From Tannerella sp. (lineage in GTDB: Bacteria > Bacteroidota > Bacteroidia > Bacteroidales > Tannerellaceae), in assembly GCA_031268395.1 (NCBI GenBank), contig JAIRXI010000057.1, forward strand, positions 1 through 15,884: a stretch of 15,884 nucleotides of DNA. Direction: 5' to 3'. Positions 7,664 through 14,682 of this stretch are shown one piece after another. Every line of letters starts with the position of its first letter. The first letter of the stretch is position 1. The notes below the pieces were generated by a model. That model did no database searches. It had not been told where the DNA came from and saw nothing but the letters and a program-made list of their open reading frames with translations. The translations under genes were made by a program, and so were the position numbers.

Positions 7664-7671
7664 TATATTTG
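7664..7671 (+). promoter_or_regulatory. Bacteroidetes -7 promoter box (TATATTTG)
   Basis: TATATTTG matches the TAnnTTTG -7 consensus of Bacteroidetes primary sigma factors and lies 26 bases before the ATG at 7698. No clear TTTG -33 element is seen at the usual distance; TTTC at 7637-7640 is close but 23 bases away. Confidence 0.6.
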
Positions 7672-7697
7672 CGGAATTAATTAATAATGCAACTGAT

Positions 7698-8183
7698 ATG
7701 AGGAATACAGGATTAATAGGAATGGCGCTTTGTTTAGCCATGATGTGTTGTGTTTCATGTAAATCTAAGCAGAAAGCTTACAAGGCTGCTTATGAACAGG
7801 CTAAAGAGAAGGAAGTGGTCGATTACTCTGCTATGGACGATGAGGAAGAAGATGTGATTGCGCCGGTGAGCAAGTCCAAAACGGCAACATCCTTGGCCAG
7901 ACAGGAACGGATCAGCGCGATAGCGGGAGAGAATGCCAGCGGAATCAAGCTTTACAGCGTGGTAATCGGCAGTTTTAGAAATCAAACCAACGCCTATTCG
8001 TTGAAAGAACGGATGCAGAATGAAGGATACATGCCGATTCTGGGTGAAAACGAACAGGGCATGTTGCGCGTAATTCTGACCAGTCACGAAACCCGCCAGG
8101 AAGCAGAGCGAAGCCGCGAAGCTGTTCGTTCGAAATATTATCCAAATTTCCAGGACGCCTGGATATTGGAACGTCGGTATTGA
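7698..8183 (+). CDS. SPOR-domain lipoprotein
   Basis: This 161-residue protein has a short lipoprotein signal peptide ending CVSC, with the likely lipidated cysteine at 21; cysteine at -3 is not the usual lipobox residue. An acidic, low-complexity linker (residues about 40-60, DDEEEDV) leads to a SPOR domain at about 84-161: LYSVVIGSFRNQTNAYSL, a central GYMPIL, RVILTSH, and the closing DAWIL. SPOR domains bind septal peptidoglycan stripped of stem peptides, so the protein probably sits in the envelope and contacts the cell wall at division sites. It has its own promoter box upstream and a strong terminator downstream, so it is likely a single-gene transcript. The neighbouring murB is also a cell-wall gene. 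Confidence 0.88.
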   Translation: MRNTGLIGMALCLAMMCCVSCKSKQKAYKAAYEQAKEKEVVDYSAMDDEEEDVIAPVSKSKTATSLARQERISAIAGENASGIKLYSVVIGSFRNQTNAYSLKERMQNEGYMPILGENEQGMLRVILTSHETRQEAERSREAVRSKYYPNFQDAWILERRY

Positions 8184-8214
8184 TCGTCCTGCTACAAATT
8201 AAGATCAAGAAGAT

Positions 8215-8249
8215 TTCTCTCTCTGTTGCAGGGAGAGAAGCTTTTTTTT
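8215..8249 (+). terminator. Intrinsic terminator of the SPOR lipoprotein gene
   Basis: TTCTCTCTC (8215-8223) pairs with GGGAGAGAA (8231-8239) over nine base pairs with one G-U, around a seven-base loop. Two bases later comes a run of eight T's (8242-8249). This is a textbook Rho-independent terminator lying 31 bases after the stop codon. Confidence 0.88.
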
Positions 8250-8270
8250 GCGCTACAGTCAAACTGGCAC

Positions 8271-9284
8271 GTGAGAATTGAGCAAAATTTCTCATTGGAA
8301 CATTACAATACGTTCCACCTTCCTGTATGTGCGCGTCGGTTCGTGGAATATGCCAGCGAGACGGAATTGGAATGTATTCTGCGGGACGAATCTATTCGGG
8401 AAATGTCCTCCCTGCATATCGGCGGCGGAAGCAATCTTTTATTTCTGAATGATTTCGGTGGCACCATCCTTCATTCGGCCATTCGGGGTATCGAGTTGGT
8501 ACGCGAAACGGATGACGCCGTATGGTTGCGTGTCGGCGCCGGCGAGCCGTGGGATCGCGTGACGGCACTGGCAGCGGACAACGGCTGGGGCGGTATTGAA
8601 AACCTGTCGCTGATTCCCGGAGAAACGGGTGCAGCGGCCGTACAGAATATCGGCGCTTACGGCGCGGAAATCAAGGACGTCCTCGAATCGCTGGAAGTGT
8701 ATCTGCCGACTGCCGAAAAACGGGTATTTACGAACGAAGAATGTCGGTATGCCTACCGGGACAGTTATTTCAAGGACGAAAGTCATGCCTCCTGCATAAT
8801 TACCCGCGTGACGTTGCGCCTGACAAAGCAGCCCGTGTTTAATCTTGCGTATGGGAATCTGAATGAATTGCTTGCCGGTTCTGCTCCGCCGACCGTTGCC
8901 AGAGTGCGGGAGGCCGTCATCCGTATTCGTCGGGAGAAACTGCCCGATCGGGACAAGTTGGGCAATGCCGGCAGTTTTTTTATCAATCCGGTTGTTTCGC
9001 AGGAGCAGTCCAGCCGCTTGAAACGGGATTATCCCGCAATGCCTTCCTATCCGCTAAAAGACGGACGCGCGAAGCTTTCTGCCGGCTGGCTGATTGAGCA
9101 ATGCGGCTTCAAGGGAAAACGCGCGGGGGCAACAGGCATTTATGAGCGTCAGGCATTGGTCATCGTCAATTATGGCGGTGCGACAGGCCATGAAATCGCA
9201 TTGTTTGCCGAAAGTGTCCGGGAAGCAGTCTGTCAACGTTTCGGTGTGATGCTGACGCCGGAAGTGAAGTATATTAAGGATTAA
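8271..9284 (+). CDS. murB: UDP-N-acetylenolpyruvoylglucosamine reductase (MurB)
   Basis: MurB is the cytoplasmic FAD enzyme that uses NADPH to reduce enolpyruvyl-UDP-GlcNAc to UDP-MurNAc, the second step of peptidoglycan precursor synthesis. Starting at GTG 8271 gives 337 residues opening VRIEQNFSLEHYNTF, the usual MurB N-terminus. FAD-binding motifs are HIGGGSN (residues about 49-55) and IPGETGAAAVQNIGAYG. The tyrosine-containing RYAYRDSYFK segment is present, as in type I (E. coli-like) enzymes. The catalytic serine is S235 in NAGSFFINP and the catalytic glutamate is E331 in TPEVKYI. An in-frame TTG at 8226 was rejected because it lies in the loop of the upstream terminator. No Shine-Dalgarno site precedes the GTG, and the space between terminator and start is only 21 bases, so its promoter is not obvious. 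Confidence 0.96.
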   Translation: MRIEQNFSLEHYNTFHLPVCARRFVEYASETELECILRDESIREMSSLHIGGGSNLLFLNDFGGTILHSAIRGIELVRETDDAVWLRVGAGEPWDRVTALAADNGWGGIENLSLIPGETGAAAVQNIGAYGAEIKDVLESLEVYLPTAEKRVFTNEECRYAYRDSYFKDESHASCIITRVTLRLTKQPVFNLAYGNLNELLAGSAPPTVARVREAVIRIRREKLPDRDKLGNAGSFFINPVVSQEQSSRLKRDYPAMPSYPLKDGRAKLSAGWLIEQCGFKGKRAGATGIYERQALVIVNYGGATGHEIALFAESVREAVCQRFGVMLTPEVKYIKD

Positions 9285-9330
9285 GAATTTGTCCAAAGAC
9301 AATCGATGTATTTCCTTTTACATTCCGTTG

Positions 9331-9354
9331 CTCCGGAAATCTTTTCCCCCGGAG
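9331..9354. terminator. Small hairpin after murB, possible terminator
   Basis: CTCCGG (9331-9336) and CCGGAG (9349-9354) are perfectly complementary around a 12-base loop. No U-tract follows, so this may be a weak terminator or chance. Confidence 0.3.
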
Positions 9355-9376
9355 GGAAGGAATCCAAATAATTTAC

Positions 9377-9384
9377 TAATTTTG
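9377..9384 (+). promoter_or_regulatory. Bacteroidetes -7 promoter box (TAATTTTG)
   Basis: TAATTTTG matches TAnnTTTG and lies 29 bases before the ATG at 9414, a spacing similar to that upstream of the SPOR gene. No convincing -33 TTTG is seen. It would drive the peptidase and probably the downstream Fur-family and purA genes. Confidence 0.55.
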
Positions 9385-9413
9385 CGTGCTTGTATACGAT
9401 AAACAGTTTGCGT

Positions 9414-11486
9414 ATGGAGAAAAAAGTCGCTCAACTAAAAAAATGGATTATATTTATGACATTCATGACCCTCGCAGTGGCCTGCATAAACCGTGGACGG
9501 GAAGATGAGGGTGCTCCCCCGGAACCGTTCCGTTACGTAGTAGACCATTTTGCCGACATCGAAGTCCTCCGCTACCGGGTACCCGCGTTCGAATCGCTTT
9601 CCCTGCAGCAGAAACAGTTGGTCTATCACCTGTCCGAAGCGACCCTGATGGGACGCGATATGCTGTATGACCAGAACAACCGCTATAATCTGGCCATCCG
9701 CCGGTCGCTGGAGGTTATTTACCAGTATTACGCGGGAAACCGGAACAGTACGGAATTTAAAGCGCTGGAAACATACCTCAAGCGGATATGGTTTGCCAAC
9801 GGGATCCACCACCATTATGCGGAAGACAAGTTCAAGCCCGGTTTTACGGAAAACTTTTTTCACCGCTGTATCCGTCAGCTGGACGCCTCCCTGCTGCCGC
9901 TGCGCGAGGAGCAAAGCGTGAATCAGTGGCTGGCAGAAATAACCCCTGTTCTCTTCCGTTCAAACGTCATGCCCAAACGGACGGTACAAAGCGGCGGCGG
10001 CGATCTGATCACGGCCTCGGCCAACAATTATTATGGCCCGGGCGTCACCATGAAGGAAGTGGAAACTTTTTACGCCGGACTGAAAGACCCGTCCGATCCC
10101 CATCCCGTTTCCTTCGGGCTGAACAGCCGGCTGGTAAAGGAAAACGGCAAACTTGTTGAACAGGTCTGGAAAACGGGCGGGATGTATACCGAAGCCCTTG
10201 AGAAAATCACGGACGAACTGCGTATGGCGGCGGTTTTTGCCGAAAACGATACTCAGAAAGCCGTTATCAAAAAATTGATCGAATATTACCAAACCGGCGA
10301 TTTGAAGATTTTCGACGCGTATGCGATCCTCTGGGTGCAGGATGTCCATTCGGAGGTCGACTTCGTCAATGGCTTTACGGAAACTTACGGCGATCCGCTG
10401 GGCAGGAAAGCCAGCTGGGAGGGCCTTGTGAATTTCGTCAACAGGGACGCTACCGAACGGACGAAAATCATCAGCAGCAATGCCCAGTGGTTCGAAGACC
10501 ATTCGCCGATTGATCCGCGCTTCAGAAAAAAAGAAGTAAAGGGCGTCAGCGCCAAAGTGATTACCGTTGCGATGCTGGGCGGCGACTGCTATCCGGCTAC
10601 GCCCATCGGTATCAACCTGCCGAATGCGGACTGGATCCGGCGCGAACACGGATCCAAGTCCGTGACCATCGAAAACATTACCGAAGCATACGACAAGGCC
10701 TCGCAGGGAAACGGCTTTAATGAGGAGTTTGTCTGGAGCGGCACGGAACTGGACAGGCTCGTCAACTACGGTTTTGTGACCGACAACCTGCATACCGACC
10801 TGCACGAATGTCTCGGTCACGCTTCCGGAATCATCCTGCCGGGGGTCGATCCGGACGGGCTGAAAGCATACAGTTCGACGCTGGAGGAAGCCCGTGCCGA
10901 CTTGTTTGCACTTTATTACCTGGCTGACGAGAAACTGATGGAACTGGGCTTGCTTCCCGACCGGGAAGCATACAAGGCCGAGTACTACAAATACATCATG
11001 AACGGACTGATGACCCAGCTGGTACGCATCGAAGCCGGGAAGAATGTGGAGGAAGCCCACATGCGCAACCGTCAGTTGATCGCCAGGTGGGTCTATGAAA
11101 AGGGACAGCCGGACAACGTAATTGAACTGAAAAAGCGGGACGGGAAAACGTACGTCGTCATCAACGACTACAAATCGTTGCGTGGCCTGTTCGGACAACT
11201 GCTGGCCGAAGTGCAGCGCATCAAGAGCGAAGGCGACTATGAAGCCGGACGGCGGCTGGTCGAGGCCTGTGGCGTGAAAGTGGATGCGGCATTACACCGG
11301 GAAGTGCTGAAACGCTATGCGACACTGAACCTGACTCCCTACCGGGGATTTGTCAATCCGGTCATGAAACCGGTCAGGAACGGCAAGGGAGAAGTGATTA
11401 ATATTGTACTGGACTATTCAGAAGGCTACGTGGAACAAATGCTTCGCTACAGCAGAGAATACTCTTTCCTCCCCACATACAACTGA
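9414..11486 (+). CDS. Dipeptidyl peptidase III, M49 zinc peptidase, predicted lipoprotein
   Basis: The 690-residue protein has the M49 zinc motif H-E-C-L-G-H at residues 464-469 and the second motif EEARAD at 491-496. Zinc ligands should be H464, H469 and E492, with E465 catalytic. The family releases dipeptides from the N-terminus of short peptides, and HECLGH is the variant I recall from the Bacteroides thetaiotaomicron enzyme. I chose the ATG at 9414 because it follows a -7 box and begins a lipoprotein signal (basic start, hydrophobic run, AVAC with cysteine at 24). A TTG at 9390 would add eight residues and fall only six bases after that box. Lipidation would place it in the envelope, fitting peptide scavenging by a protein-fermenting anaerobe. 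A Fur-family gene follows 26 bases after its stop. Confidence 0.94.
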   Translation: MEKKVAQLKKWIIFMTFMTLAVACINRGREDEGAPPEPFRYVVDHFADIEVLRYRVPAFESLSLQQKQLVYHLSEATLMGRDMLYDQNNRYNLAIRRSLEVIYQYYAGNRNSTEFKALETYLKRIWFANGIHHHYAEDKFKPGFTENFFHRCIRQLDASLLPLREEQSVNQWLAEITPVLFRSNVMPKRTVQSGGGDLITASANNYYGPGVTMKEVETFYAGLKDPSDPHPVSFGLNSRLVKENGKLVEQVWKTGGMYTEALEKITDELRMAAVFAENDTQKAVIKKLIEYYQTGDLKIFDAYAILWVQDVHSEVDFVNGFTETYGDPLGRKASWEGLVNFVNRDATERTKIISSNAQWFEDHSPIDPRFRKKEVKGVSAKVITVAMLGGDCYPATPIGINLPNADWIRREHGSKSVTIENITEAYDKASQGNGFNEEFVWSGTELDRLVNYGFVTDNLHTDLHECLGHASGIILPGVDPDGLKAYSSTLEEARADLFALYYLADEKLMELGLLPDREAYKAEYYKYIMNGLMTQLVRIEAGKNVEEAHMRNRQLIARWVYEKGQPDNVIELKKRDGKTYVVINDYKSLRGLFGQLLAEVQRIKSEGDYEAGRRLVEACGVKVDAALHREVLKRYATLNLTPYRGFVNPVMKPVRNGKGEVINIVLDYSEGYVEQMLRYSREYSFLPTYN

Positions 11487-11512
11487 CGGATAACCGGCGG
11501 GAAGGAAACCGA

Positions 11513-12013
11513 ATGAAGATGAGCGCGGGCATGTACTCTGTCGACAAAATGCGGGAAATCCTTACCTGTTATCTGGAGAAGAAGGGGCTTCGGAAGACGG
11601 TTGAACGTTATACCATTCTGGAATGCATTTGTCACATGCAGGGACATTTCGACGTGGAAACATTGCGGAAACACGTAGCGGAAAACCATTTTCGCGTCAG
11701 TCAGGCCGCCGTATACAACACCATTGAGCTGCTGATGGACGCCGGGTTGGTCGTCCGCCACCAGTTTTCTTCCCAGGTAGTGCAGTATGAACTGAAAAGT
11801 GCGGCGCTGACCCATCACCACGCAATTTGCTGCTACTGCGGCAGCATCCGCGAAGTGAAAATCGACAGGGTGAAGATTGCGGCGGACTATAAAATCGCCA
11901 GATTCACCCCCGAATATCATTCCCTGTACATATACGGGATGTGTTCGAAATGTAAATTTCGGGAGAAATTCCAAATGAAGAAAACAATTAATGAACAACA
12001 GAAACAAAAATGA
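11513..12013 (+). CDS. Fur-family transcriptional regulator
   Basis: This 166-residue protein has a winged-helix DNA-binding half (residues about 10-90; RKTVERYTILECI and the recognition-helix segment VSQAAVYNTIELLMDAGLV) and a C-terminal metal-binding half. The histidine cluster HHH at 101-103, then C-C-Y-C at 106-109 and C-S-K-C at 144-147, give the two CxxC pairs of the structural zinc site. The family senses Fe, Zn, Mn or peroxide; which one cannot be read here. ATGs at 11519 and 11531 are alternative starts; the AAGGAA upstream favours 11513. Its last codons overlap purA by ATGA (12010-12013), so translation is probably coupled. The C-terminal tail is rich in Lys/Gln and unlike a typical Fur ending. 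From memory, the order DPP III, Fur-like, purA also occurs in Bacteroides. Confidence 0.92.
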   Translation: MKMSAGMYSVDKMREILTCYLEKKGLRKTVERYTILECICHMQGHFDVETLRKHVAENHFRVSQAAVYNTIELLMDAGLVVRHQFSSQVVQYELKSAALTHHHAICCYCGSIREVKIDRVKIAADYKIARFTPEYHSLYIYGMCSKCKFREKFQMKKTINEQQKQK

Positions 12014-13302
12014 AAATAGACGTATTATTAGGATTGCAGTGGGGCGACGAAGGCAAAGGCAAGATTGTTGATGTGCTGACTCCCCGCTACGACGTGATTA
12101 CCCGCTTCCAGGGCGGGCCGAATGCAGGACATACCCTGGAGTTTCATGGCGAAAAGTACATACTTCGTTCCGTCCCGTCGGGAATCTTTCAGGGAGATAA
12201 GATCAACATTATCGGAAACGGCGTCGTGCTGGATCCGCTGATTTTCAGGGAAGAATGTGAAAGCCTGGCCAAAAGCGGCCACGACATTACCGGTCGCCTC
12301 CAGATTTCCAAAAAGGCACACCTCATTCTCCCGACCCACCGAATGCTGGATGCCGCCAGTGAAGCCGCCAAGGGGCATGCCCGGATCGGAACGACCGGTA
12401 AAGGCATTGGGCCGGCTTATACGGACAAGGTCAGCCGCAATGGCCTGCGCGTCGGCGACCTGCTGCACGGCTTTGAGGCCAAATACGCTGTCGCCAAAAG
12501 CCGTCACGAAGTTTTGCTGCGTGGACTGAATTACGACTGCGACATTACGGACCTCGAAGCCCGCTGGCTCGACGCCCTCGAATACCTGAAACAGTTCCGC
12601 CTGATCGACAGCGAACATGAGGTCAACCGCCTGCTTTCGGAAGGCAAATCCATCCTGGCCGAAGGCGCACAGGGAACAATGCTCGACATCGACTTCGGCT
12701 CCTATCCTTTCGTCACTTCTTCCAGCACCGTCAGTGCCGGATGCTGTACCGGTCTGGGTGTTTCGCCCCGCCGCATCGGCGAGGTCTACGGCATATTCAA
12801 AGCCTACTGCACCCGTGTAGGCAGTGGTCCGTTTCCCACCGAACTGACCGATCGGACAGGCGATATCCTCTGCGACCGGGGGCATGAATTCGGTTCCGTG
12901 ACCGGACGGCGACGCCGCTGCGGATGGATTGATCTGGTCGCGCTTCGTTATGCCGTCATGATTAACGGTGTCAGCCGGCTGATTATGATGAAAAGCGATG
13001 TCCTTGATACTTTTGAGACGGTCAGGGCGTGTGTGGCCTATCGTATCCAGGGGGAAGAAACGGAGGACTTTCCTTTTGAAATTTCGGAAACGGCGCCTGA
13101 ACCTGTCTTTGTGGAACTGCCCGGATGGCAGACGGACATGTCGAAAATGAAAAGTGAAAACGAATTTCCGGAAGAATTTAACGCCTGCCTCGCCTTCCTC
13201 GAAGCCGAACTGGGCGTTCCCATCCATATTGTTTCCGTTGGCCCCGACCGTGAACAGACGATCCTGCGCTATACGGATCAAAACGACAAAGGAGAGGAAT
13301 GA
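12010..13302 (+). CDS. purA: Adenylosuccinate synthetase (PurA)
   Basis: PurA is the cytoplasmic enzyme that joins aspartate to IMP using GTP, the first committed step from IMP to AMP. The 430-residue protein has the phosphate-binding loop GDEGKGK at 12-18 (with D13 as the usual catalytic base), H41 in GGPNAGHT, the IMP-binding region GTTGKGIGPAYTDK, and the switch-like VTGRRRRCGW segment. Length is normal for the bacterial enzyme. The start overlaps the stop of the Fur-family gene by four bases. No good terminator follows it. Confidence 0.97.
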   Translation: MKIDVLLGLQWGDEGKGKIVDVLTPRYDVITRFQGGPNAGHTLEFHGEKYILRSVPSGIFQGDKINIIGNGVVLDPLIFREECESLAKSGHDITGRLQISKKAHLILPTHRMLDAASEAAKGHARIGTTGKGIGPAYTDKVSRNGLRVGDLLHGFEAKYAVAKSRHEVLLRGLNYDCDITDLEARWLDALEYLKQFRLIDSEHEVNRLLSEGKSILAEGAQGTMLDIDFGSYPFVTSSSTVSAGCCTGLGVSPRRIGEVYGIFKAYCTRVGSGPFPTELTDRTGDILCDRGHEFGSVTGRRRRCGWIDLVALRYAVMINGVSRLIMMKSDVLDTFETVRACVAYRIQGEETEDFPFEISETAPEPVFVELPGWQTDMSKMKSENEFPEEFNACLAFLEAELGVPIHIVSVGPDREQTILRYTDQNDKGEE

Positions 13303-13404
13303 AGGCTGCATAATAAACGGCATGTATCACCGGCGCGGCAGGATGACCTCCCGCCATTTTGCCCGCATAACGTGCGCTCGACGTAAGAGATGATCTTGGA
13401 ACAC

Positions 13405-13436
13405 TTGCAAAATCCTGTGGTTTTTTTGTATCTTTA
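13405..13436 (+). promoter_or_regulatory. Likely promoter of the transposase remnant
   Basis: TTG at 13405-13407 and TATCTTTA at 13429-13436 are 21 bases apart, close to the TTTG / TAnnTTTG Bacteroidetes consensus with one mismatch in the -7 box. The ATG of the remnant is at 13458. Confidence 0.4.
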
Positions 13437-13457
13437 CGGTTATAAAATCAAGGTGTT

Positions 13458-13631
13458 ATGTTCCCACAACAAAGTCGTCTTTTGTTAAGTAATCATACGG
13501 ATTTGTATGATTTGATTATCGGTCAAAAGCCGAATGCCGCCGTCATTGCGAGGAATGAAGCAATCGCCGATACACGCAGGGATTGCTTCCTTCGTCGCAA
13601 TGACGGTGCACGGCGCGCTGTCCTGCAATGA
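13458..13631 (+). pseudogene. Truncated N-terminus of a probable IS1182-like transposase
   Basis: The frame from ATG 13458 begins MFPQQSRLLLSNHTDLYDLI. This resembles, from memory, the start of IS1182-family transposases of Bacteroidales, where a D-L-Y-D-L-[IV]-[IV]-P motif is followed by DNLLR. Here the similarity stops after about 22 codons, and the frame then runs through the palindrome at 13541-13605 to a stop at 13629-13631. The remaining several hundred codons expected for a transposase are absent. The promoter-like site upstream suggests the original left end of the element is kept. The family call is recognition by pattern and should be tested by search. Confidence 0.5.
13541..13605. 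repeat. 65-bp REP/MITE-like palindrome
   Basis: The arms at 13541-13565 and 13581-13605 are complementary at 23 of 25 positions around a 15-base loop. The arm begins CGTCATTGCGAGGAATGAAG, a motif I recall as a short palindromic element scattered in many unrelated bacteria. A partial third copy of its end (GCAATGACGG) lies at 13625-13634. Confidence 0.8.
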
Positions 13632-13726
13632 CGGGCACAGGTATGAAAAACGATATGTTGAAATGCATCCTTGTGTTCTCCATATCTCCGTGTTAAAAAT
13701 AAGAGAGGGAGAGACGGAGAGGCCCA

Positions 13727-13754
13727 TGCTCGGCGCAGCGTCTCTCGCTGCGTC
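13727..13754 (-). repeat. 28-bp motif, inverted copy
   Basis: The reverse complement starts CGACGCAGCGAGAGACGCTG and ends CGCCGAGC. It corresponds to the two copies at 13811-13837 and 13844-13871 with only a few differences. Confidence 0.7.
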
Positions 13755-13763
13755 GCGGTAGAA

Positions 13764-13802
13764 GTAAGGCTCCTGCCTTACACAGCAAGCCCGGAGGCTT
13801 GC
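13764..13802. repeat. Two adjacent perfect hairpins
   Basis: GTAAGGC-TCCT-GCCTTAC (13764-13781) and GCAAGCC-CGGA-GGCTTGC (13785-13802) each have seven-base arms and four-base loops, separated by three bases. They lie between the inverted and direct copies of the 28-bp motif. Confidence 0.85.
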
Positions 13803-13810
13803 CATTAGCC

Positions 13811-13871
13811 CGACGCAGCGAAGACGCTACGCCGAGCGGTTGCCGACGCAGCGAAAGACGCTACGCCGGGC
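13811..13871 (+). repeat. 28-bp motif, two direct copies
   Basis: Copies at 13811-13837 and 13844-13871 share CGACGCAGCGA, then AGACGCTACGCCG, ending in GC; the second has one extra A. They are near-tandem, six bases apart. Confidence 0.8.
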
Positions 13872-13892
13872 GACAGCTAAAATGGTGAGTTT

Positions 13893-13914
13893 AACGATGA
13901 CCGGATTCATCGTT
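13893..13914. terminator. Hairpin just downstream of the minus-strand gene
   Basis: AACGATGA and TCATCGTT (8-base arms, 6-base loop) lie 15 bases past the stop of the minus-strand gene at 13929. A further partial repeat of the arm (CGTTCATCGTTCAT) adjoins it. No U-tract is seen, so terminator function is uncertain. Confidence 0.35.
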
Positions 13915-13928
13915 CATCGTTCATCCTG

Positions 13929-14603
13929 CTACGGGATGATCACGGACAGGATTTCGCTCCAGGGGCCTTTCACGCCGCGGGTATTGATCCAGCGTCCGGC
14001 CAGGTGGAGCCACTTGCCGCGTTCGTGACCGCTGAAGACCTTGCGCAGCGGTGAACGGGTGGCCAGGTCGCTGTGATCCAGTTCCGACCAGTCGGAGGGT
14101 GGGGTCTGACTGTCGGTCACCTTCGTGCACAGTTCCATGGCTGTCACGCCCTTCGGCTTGGCGTGCCCGCGCTGACCCTTGCCGCTGAACTTCACTTCGA
14201 TCACGCCCGGTAGCGGGGTGGAGACGGAGAGGTCGGGCGAGTCGTCGGGATCGGGCGCGGGCGTGGGATGGTGGTCGTGGACGGGCAGGCCCATGGCGGT
14301 CAGGTCGTCCGGGGTGACGCTCCGGTTGTTTTCCAGCTGACCCTGCACAAAGGGACGGAAGACCTTCTCCAGCTCCGCGCGGGTTCGGTCGCGCTTGCGG
14401 ATGGAGGCGGAGGTACGTGTTTCGGGATTTTCGGACACGGACAGCGCCGAGTCGAAGTCCTGAATCAGCGGATCGAGGGCGGAGGCAACGCCCTGCGGGA
14501 TGTTCCAGCGAGACAGGTTGACTGTGACCTGTGCGCGAACATTGTGCACCAGCGTCTGAAACGCCAGCGGATTGGATGGTATGTAATCATTCTTTCCCAT
14601 CAT
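13929..14603 (-). CDS. Uncharacterised Bacteroidetes protein (NDYIP-type)
   Basis: The 224-residue protein begins M-M-G-K-N-D-Y-I-P; either of two adjacent ATGs may be the start. It has no signal peptide. Residues 1-100 are helical (AFQTLVHNVRAQV and LEKVFRPFVQGQL), followed by MGLPVHDHHPTPAPDPDDSP, a proline-rich linker. The C-terminal half is beta-rich and ends WINTRGVKGPWSEILSVIIP. I recall this layout (NDYIP start, N-terminal helices, GLPVHD, NTRG-x-KGPWSE-x-x-S-x-IIP end) from a family of hypothetical proteins common in Bacteroidales, often in several copies per genome. The WENTRG/KGPWS part resembles a fibronectin type III-like strand pattern. Function unknown. It stands alone among repeats, with no operon partner and no Shine-Dalgarno site. 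Confidence 0.8.
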   Translation of the reverse strand: MMGKNDYIPSNPLAFQTLVHNVRAQVTVNLSRWNIPQGVASALDPLIQDFDSALSVSENPETRTSASIRKRDRTRAELEKVFRPFVQGQLENNRSVTPDDLTAMGLPVHDHHPTPAPDPDDSPDLSVSTPLPGVIEVKFSGKGQRGHAKPKGVTAMELCTKVTDSQTPPSDWSELDHSDLATRSPLRKVFSGHERGKWLHLAGRWINTRGVKGPWSEILSVIIP

Positions 14604-14682
14604 TCATTGCATTTAATTCATTATTAATTTAATATACGGTTTTGTCCCGGTTGTGCCGGCACAGGTATGTACGGCTTTTCCC

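Larger units (their letters stand above)
13303..13928. other. Intergenic, repeat-rich region
   Basis: These 626 bases contain no intact gene. They hold a promoter and truncated transposase start, a 65-bp palindrome, paired short hairpins, a 28-bp motif in three copies and a small hairpin near the end of the minus-strand gene, each listed separately. The first 100 bases after purA hold nothing I can name. Confidence 0.7.

Noticed and set aside
4443..7664. Long minus-strand frames opposite the HEAT/DUF1080 gene (447 and 554 codons)
   Set aside because: The plus strand encodes recognisable domains throughout; the antisense frames result from high GC at third positions and show no recognisable protein.
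8226..8270. Upstream TTG start for murB
   Set aside because: The TTG lies in the loop of the intrinsic terminator and the added 15 residues do not resemble MurB N-termini.
9960..11198. 412-codon minus-strand frame opposite the peptidase gene
   Set aside because: The M49 motifs on the plus strand decide the coding strand.
12028..13323. 431-codon minus-strand frame opposite purA
   Set aside because: PurA motifs and length on the plus strand are unambiguous.
13485..13805. Small open frames on both strands across the repeat cluster
   Set aside because: They consist of translated palindromes with no ribosome site or plausible protein.
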